From assembly GCA_026169575.1 (NCBI GenBank), contig JAPFCT010000189.1:1-18280 (forward strand): a stretch of DNA of 18,280 bases. The letters run 5' to 3'. Origin of the DNA: Faecalimonas sp. Its GTDB lineage: Bacteria; Bacillota_A; Clostridia; Lachnospirales; Lachnospiraceae. This document shows, piece by piece, positions 14,663 to 18,280 of the stretch. Each line of letters begins with the position of its first letter. Within the stretch, counting starts at the first letter, position 1. Under the pieces are notes generated by a model, which did no database searches, had not been told where the DNA came from, and saw nothing but the letters and a program-made list of their open reading frames with translations. Position numbers and translations under genes: made by a program.

Positions 14663-15079
14663 TTGTCTTCCCCCGGAATCGTTCCTGATTTTTCTATCAC
14701 AAAAAAACGCAAATAATGTGAATCCAGTCCATTACTTGCGTTTTAATCTGTATTTTATTCTATTTCCATCTGTACTTCTCTTACTGTAACCGGTACTTTG
14801 AAATACCTTCAATTTCTAATAGAATAACAAAGCTTAGAGTCTATATAGCAAATACTTTACTTTTACTACTCTTATTGACCATTTCACAAGTTGATGTACG
14901 CATTCACGCACTGGTTATAAAGTAACCAACTTATAGAAATTGAGCTTCTAACTCAATCAATAACGGTAATAATATCACCTGTCGGCAGTTGACCCGGCTG
15001 TCCGTATGGCCTTTCCCCACAGTCTGTGGGTGGTCAATAAATATTTGCATGGAACCCGATTGCTCTGTTCTTCCATGTC
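14663..15079 (-). ncRNA. Structured leader RNA of the polyamine operon (candidate riboswitch or standalone ncRNA)
   Basis: The roughly 415-base region between the promoter and speD holds no convincing gene. A 169-base domain (14872-15040) is closed by a perfect 10-bp long-range stem, TTATTGACCA with TGGTCAATAA. Inside it are: CCCACA/TGTGGG with a 3-base loop (15016-15030); CGG-CAG/CTG-CCG with one bulge (14983-15004); GGTGAT/ATTACC (14965-14979); ATTGAG/CTCAAT (14939-14957); TGGTTA/TAACCA (14912-14928); and ATAAGT/ACTTGT (14886-14891 with 14929-14934). Further weak hairpins follow at 14770-14860, then the terminator. An upstream TATTTGC (14848-14854) could pair with the terminator's left arm as an anti-terminator. 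It does not show T-box, SAM-I or lysine-riboswitch marks. It may be a known large RNA class such as raiA; I could not test this. Confidence 0.6.
14701..14744 (-). terminator. Strong terminator/attenuator in the speD leader
   Basis: On the minus strand AAAACGCAAGTAATG (14730-14744) pairs with CATTATTTGCGTTTT (14704-14718) over 15 bp with a single G-U pair; the loop is 11 bases and the transcript ends in seven T. It lies 38 bases before the speD start, downstream of the operon's only consensus promoter, so it must be read through for speD expression. Confidence 0.85.
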
Positions 15080-15085
15080 CTATCC

Positions 15086-15114
15086 AGTATACATAATTTC
15101 TCTGTTATTGTCAA
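15086..15114 (-). promoter_or_regulatory. Promoter of the leader RNA and polyamine operon
   Basis: Read on the minus strand: perfect -35 TTGACA (15109-15114), 17-bp spacer, -10 TATACT (15086-15091). The predicted start is near 15079. Another extended -10 (TGC-TATATA, 14842-14847) lies inside the leader but has no good -35. Confidence 0.85.
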
Positions 15115-15131
15115 TTAATTCACATGAAAAA

Positions 15132-15173
15132 TTGTGATATAATTAAGATGAGATCCGATGAAAAAAATCACAT
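15132..15173 (-). terminator. Possible weak terminator after the phosphatidyltransferase/PLD gene
   Basis: On the minus strand TGTGAT (15168-15173, overlapping the stop codon) and ATCACA (15133-15138) are inverted repeats, followed by ATTTTTC. The loop is 29 bases, so this is weak. Confidence 0.3.
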
Positions 15174-17252
15174 TAAAAATCTCGCCCAGGATGCGAACAG
15201 ATCAAGGACTTTGATCCGAAATGCTTTCTTGTCGCTGAGTTTTTCCGGCTCCTGCCCTTCTTTCAGATCATAGCTGTTTTCGTCCACGACCTTTAATGAC
15301 TTTTCCTCATATTCAGCCATCGCCTGATTCATCTGCGCTGTCAGTTCTTCACTGTCTGCCACGAGCATCAGCTCTGTATCAAGATAGGCGCTCCGCATAT
15401 CCCAGTTAAAGGAGCCGATTCCAGTCAGACGGTCATCGATCGTAAAGCATTTCCCATGATAAGAAACACCTCCATCATACTCCATGATCTGCACGCCGGT
15501 ATCAATGATTTTCCCACGGTTTCTCTGATAATCCATCGCGCCGAACGGATTTCCGTTGTTCGCCACAGAGTTTGTCATCATCCGGACTTCTCTCTCTCCT
15601 TCACATACCTCTGTAAGCTGTTCCATCATCCAGTCATTGCAGATAATGTAAGGTGTGTGGAACAATACTTTGCTGTCAGCCTGCTTCATCAGTTCTGTCA
15701 TCTCGTAGTAGACGACCGGTTCCTTTGCGTAAACATGGATCGGATTGGAAAGCAATGTCATTTTCTTCACTTCGACAGTCTCCTCTGTATAATCCTTTGC
15801 CGTCAGCCAGTCCGGATGTTCTTCTGCAAGTTCCTTATAACGGCTGCGCAGTTCTTCTTCCGCAGACTTTACAGAAGGATTCCACTTCCAGATGAAGCTT
15901 TCCCCGTACTTCTTGCAGTCTGAAAGTTCCCACACAGATTCAAAATATGCTCTGACCTGCTGCAGGGAAGTGTCCTTTCTGTCCTCCGGAACACAGACAA
16001 GCATATCCCAGTCATAATTTTTATATCCCGGCTGGTCTCCGAGGAAGAAATCATATGTATTCCTTCCGCCGAGAATATACATTGACTGGTCTATGACAAG
16101 ATATTTGTCATGAAGCCGCCCCATCAGTTTCCACGGCTGCCAGAAACGGAGCGGGTTATAAATCTTGATCTCCACATTTTCCTGCGCCGCCAGTGCAAGG
16201 AAATATGGGTTGCCCCAGATAGAGGTCACATAAGGAACCCCGTCTGTCACAATGGATATTTTCACACCCCGGTCAGCGGCATCCAGAAGAGCGGCAAGCA
16301 CCTGCTTTCCACTGATATCTGCCTTCATCGCATAGGAAGATAAAATGATCTCCTCTTTTGCCTGCGAGATCATACGGATCCGCTCCTCCAGCGCCTCTCC
16401 GTTTTTCGGCAGGATCTTCGCCCGCTCCCCGGATGGATGCTCTCCATAAAATTTTTCTACATGAAACTGTTTCTTTGTCTCTTCTGTAATTTCAGGCTGT
16501 TTTATATAAGGAACCAGAACAACAAAAGCAATTACAAGAATGATTAAAACTGCCAGTACGATTTTCCACATACGACTTCTCCTGCCTTTCTTCTTAGATT
16601 CCTCCTCGTTTCTCTTCTTTTCCTTCTCTTTTTCCTTTTTCCCCGCTTCTCTGCCAGGGATATCCTCTGTCTCTCTCTTTAACTTTCCGGCTTTCATCCG
16701 ATTCCATACACACCAGTACATCCGAAGATACAACGCCAGTGAGACAAGCATGACCGCGATCGCGATCCCTGCAAGAAGATTGACTGCCATCACCGACATT
16801 CCCGGAAGGATCAGAATAAGGATCATCACAAGATCCAGCACTGCGGTGCAGACCTTTCCGTGCTTCTGCGCCCCGTCCATCCGGTAATCTTTTTTCATCA
16901 TATAAAGCCCAAGCATTCCCATCAGACATTCTTTTCCTAAAAATACGAGAAGCAGGATACCCATCGCCGGATATTTGTAAGAAAAGCTGACCGCCATCGC
17001 TCCCTGCGTCAGTTTATCCGCTACCGGATCCAGTATTTTCCCAAACTCTGTCACCATATTGAATCTTCTCGCGATCTTTCCGTCAAAAAGATCTGTCAGA
17101 AAGGAGATCAGTAGTACAACTGCCGCCACATAATATTCTTCCGTTGTCTCTGCCCGGATATAGAGGAACAGATAGACCGGGATCAGCAAGATCCGAAAAT
17201 ATCCCATCAGATTCGGGATTGAAAAATATTCCTTTAAAATGCGTTCTTTCAT
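15168..17252 (-). CDS. Fusion of CDP-alcohol phosphatidyltransferase and two-HKD phospholipase D (cardiolipin-synthase-like)
   Basis: A 694-residue membrane protein with two phospholipid enzymes in one chain. Residues 1-185 are a CDP-alcohol phosphatidyltransferase (PgsA-like) with all motif residues: Asp54, Asp57, Gly58, Ala61, Arg62, Gly71, Asp75 and Asp79, and several membrane helices. Residues 190-227 form a highly charged Lys/Glu linker. A further helix (229-250) leads to the PLD half, with HKD motif 1 at His381/Lys383/Asp388 (HDKYLVID...GGRN) and HKD motif 2 at His599/Lys601/Asp606 (HGKCFTID...GSFNWD). An obvious role is making phosphatidylglycerol-phosphate and then joining phosphatidyl groups to cardiolipin, an inference. 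GGAGGAAG precedes the ATG, and the gene has its own promoter. No frameshift is seen; both halves look complete. Confidence 0.9.
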   Translation of the reverse strand: MKERILKEYFSIPNLMGYFRILLIPVYLFLYIRAETTEEYYVAAVVLLISFLTDLFDGKIARRFNMVTEFGKILDPVADKLTQGAMAVSFSYKYPAMGILLLVFLGKECLMGMLGLYMMKKDYRMDGAQKHGKVCTAVLDLVMILILILPGMSVMAVNLLAGIAIAVMLVSLALYLRMYWCVWNRMKAGKLKRETEDIPGREAGKKEKEKEKKRNEEESKKKGRRSRMWKIVLAVLIILVIAFVVLVPYIKQPEITEETKKQFHVEKFYGEHPSGERAKILPKNGEALEERIRMISQAKEEIILSSYAMKADISGKQVLAALLDAADRGVKISIVTDGVPYVTSIWGNPYFLALAAQENVEIKIYNPLRFWQPWKLMGRLHDKYLVIDQSMYILGGRNTYDFFLGDQPGYKNYDWDMLVCVPEDRKDTSLQQVRAYFESVWELSDCKKYGESFIWKWNPSVKSAEEELRSRYKELAEEHPDWLTAKDYTEETVEVKKMTLLSNPIHVYAKEPVVYYEMTELMKQADSKVLFHTPYIICNDWMMEQLTEVCEGEREVRMMTNSVANNGNPFGAMDYQRNRGKIIDTGVQIMEYDGGVSYHGKCFTIDDRLTGIGSFNWDMRSAYLDTELMLVADSEELTAQMNQAMAEYEEKSLKVVDENSYDLKEGQEPEKLSDKKAFRIKVLDLFASWARFLM

Positions 17253-17280
17253 ACGCGCTCTTCCTCCTTTGAATGTAACA

Positions 17281-17308
17281 AATATAGCATATTCTAATTA
17301 AAAATCAA
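17281..17308 (-). promoter_or_regulatory. Promoter of the phosphatidyltransferase/PLD fusion gene
   Basis: Read on the minus strand: -35 TTGATT (17303-17308), 16-bp spacer, extended -10 TGC-TATATT (17281-17286). The start codon is about 30 bases downstream. Just upstream lies a GTTTC/GAAAC inverted repeat (17314-17330) that could be an operator. Confidence 0.6.
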
Positions 17309-17364
17309 TGTCCGTTTCCGAAAAAGAAACAAACCTTCCACTTTTGTTTCTGTCATACGTCTAT

Positions 17365-17405
17365 ATAAAAAACCTCCGGCAGACACACAGAGTTCCGCCA
17401 GAGGT
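17365..17405 (-). terminator. Terminator of the sseB-like transcript
   Basis: ACCTC-C-GGC (17372-17380) and GCC-A-GAGGT (17397-17405) pair with one mismatch. On the minus strand the stem runs into TTTTTTAT; a plus-strand T-run also exists. Confidence 0.7.
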
Positions 17406-17436
17406 ATTTTTCTCTCATCTACTGTCTCATTCCCTT

Positions 17437-17544
17437 TCAGCATAATGATACAGTCCACCAGTTATCGTTTCTATTTTCACATTTTTTATTTTCTGAACCG
17501 CACTGACTGCCAGGATCAGAACTGCGCTTCTCGGGCACTGCCAC
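17437..17544 (-). CDS. Possible 35-aa ORF after the sseB-like gene
   Basis: A GTG-started frame reading MAVPEKRSSDPG... and ending ...NDNWWTVSLC. A perfect AGGAGG (17558-17563) lies in the last codons of the sseB-like gene, but its spacing of 13 bases is long. The sequence has two Cys in the middle plus a terminal Cys and a WW pair. It sits before the terminator, in the same transcript. A second frame, in phase with sseB past its TAA, is also open for 41 codons, so chance openness is a real possibility. No family recognised. Confidence 0.25.
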   Translation of the reverse strand: MAVPEKRSSDPGSQCGSENKKCENRNDNWWTVSLC

Positions 17545-17552
17545 TTAGCCCG

Positions 17553-18280
17553 TTATACCTCCTGCGGCTCCGGCATCTGCTCTCCTGACTGCTGCTTCGG
17601 ACGTGCCATATCCAGCTTAATATTCACCGCATTTGGATTGATGATCACACCTTTTGCTTCCGGCGCAAGAAATTTCGGAAGATTTGCAAATTCAATGATC
17701 GCTGCTTTCAGATTCTTCTCCTTGTTAAACTTATTAAACTCCTGCACATCCGTAAATAATGGCTGATACATCTGTCCGTCCTTTTCCTTCAGGATCGGAA
17801 TCTGCTGTCCTTCTTTCTGCACTGCAACAATATATTTTCCTCTGCGGAAATGTGCCAGCATTTCTTCGTTCAGATCTTTGAGTTCCTCCGTGATTCCTCC
17901 CTCCCGCTTCTTGCGGAACTGCTGTGCAAAATACAGCGCTGTCAAATGTAATTCCGGATTCTCAACGCGAATCTGTCCTTCCGGAAGCTGATCCCCGCCC
18001 GGTCTTCGGATCAGTTCATCTAACTGTACTGCCGTCTCGATCTTCGTTCCCTTATTTACCCGCAGACAGTTGACTCCGATTGGAAGCAGACTGATATAAA
18101 ATGCCAGAAATGATTCATTCTTTACCGACACAACCTGAACTGGCTCTCCTTTCTGCAGCAGCCGGACTGCCTCCTGCTTTGCCGCCTGCTCGTTGAGAAA
18201 TACGAGCACTTCATCATCATAAGTCTCCTCATCGCAGATAACATAAGGCATCTTTGTACACGCGGACATCAGCACATAAA
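17553..18280 (-). CDS. SseB-family protein, 5' end at or beyond window edge
   Basis: About 240 residues of an SseB-family protein. The N-terminal half (MPYVICDEETYDDEVLVFLNEQ, then EPVQVVSVKNESFLAFYISLLPIGVNCLRVN) is the SseB N-terminal alpha-beta domain. The C-terminal half (about 130-215, with YIVAVQKEGQQIPILKEKDGQMYQPLFTDVQEFNKF) repeats the same fold and includes the typical 'P-L-F-T-D-x-x-E-F' strand. The tail is Gln/Pro-rich. The frame remains open to the right edge; GTG (18275) and ATG (18269) are possible starts but the true start may lie outside. Members outside the Salmonella secretion system are housekeeping proteins of unknown role, so no secretion function is implied. The terminator at 17365-17405 is about 150 bases after the stop. 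Confidence 0.85.
   Translation of the reverse strand, partial: YVLMSACTKMPYVICDEETYDDEVLVFLNEQAAKQEAVRLLQKGEPVQVVSVKNESFLAFYISLLPIGVNCLRVNKGTKIETAVQLDELIRRPGGDQLPEGQIRVENPELHLTALYFAQQFRKKREGGITEELKDLNEEMLAHFRRGKYIVAVQKEGQQIPILKEKDGQMYQPLFTDVQEFNKFNKEKNLKAAIIEFANLPKFLAPEAKGVIINPNAVNIKLDMARPKQQSGEQMPEPQEV

Noticed and set aside
14931..15076. Two overlapping small ORFs in the speD leader (33 codons at 14975-15076, 39 codons at 14931-15050)
   Set aside because: Neither has a good ribosome site, the first starts only a few bases after the predicted transcript start, and both run through the strong helices of the leader. RNA structure explains the sequence better.
15115..15143. Plus-strand TGA-TATAAT extended -10 at 15138-15143
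   Set aside because: The -35 is poor and no plus-strand gene follows; the sequence lies in an AT-rich gap after a minus-strand gene.
1..18280. CRISPR arrays, transposons, prophage parts, tRNA or rRNA genes
   Set aside because: No spaced direct repeats, transposase or integrase motifs, or cloverleaf/rRNA signatures were found on either strand.

Overview
The window looks like chromosomal DNA of a gut-type Clostridia (Bacillota), most likely a member of the Lachnospiraceae. The reasons are moderate GC, strong AGGAGG-type ribosome sites, TTGACA/TATAAT-type promoters, TTG starts, intrinsic terminators, and a gene repertoire typical of that family (YerC, feoA-feoA-feoB with the Cys-rich FeoB partner and DUF2325, agmatinase/carboxyspermidine polyamine genes, SseB). 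No phage, IS element, CRISPR array, tRNA or rRNA was found.

Layout. 1-944 (+): the end of a small membrane protein and a GNAT acetyltransferase. 1061-2195 (-): a TrpR-like YerC regulator and a PHP-family phosphatase. 2400-3188 (+): two closely coupled unknown proteins, ended by a perfect 18-bp bidirectional terminator. 3323-6648 (-): a ferrous-iron uptake operon read right to left as feoA, feoA, feoB, a 45-aa Cys-rich FeoB-associated protein, and DUF2325. 6986-7360 (+): a short DtxR-type iron regulator with a TTG start, divergent from the feo operon. Two similar palindromic operators (GTTAGTNNAAACTAAY) lie at the feo promoter -10 and just upstream of feoB.

7499-14662 (-): a seven-gene polyamine operon read right to left as speD, speA-type decarboxylase, speE, speB, carboxyspermidine dehydrogenase, carboxyspermidine decarboxylase, and a YoaK/DUF1275 membrane protein. 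It encodes arginine to agmatine to putrescine, and then two separate routes to spermidine: the SpeD/SpeE aminopropyl route and the aspartate-semialdehyde/carboxyspermidine route. The operon has a consensus promoter (15086-15114), a roughly 415-nt leader with a multi-helix domain closed by a 10-bp long-range stem, and a strong terminator only 38 nt before the speD start. This is the best candidate for an undescribed regulatory element here.

15168-17252 (-): a fused CDP-alcohol phosphatidyltransferase / two-HKD phospholipase-D (cardiolipin-synthase-like) protein with its own promoter. 17553-18280 (-): an SseB-family protein cut by the window edge, with a possible tiny ORF after it and then a terminator.
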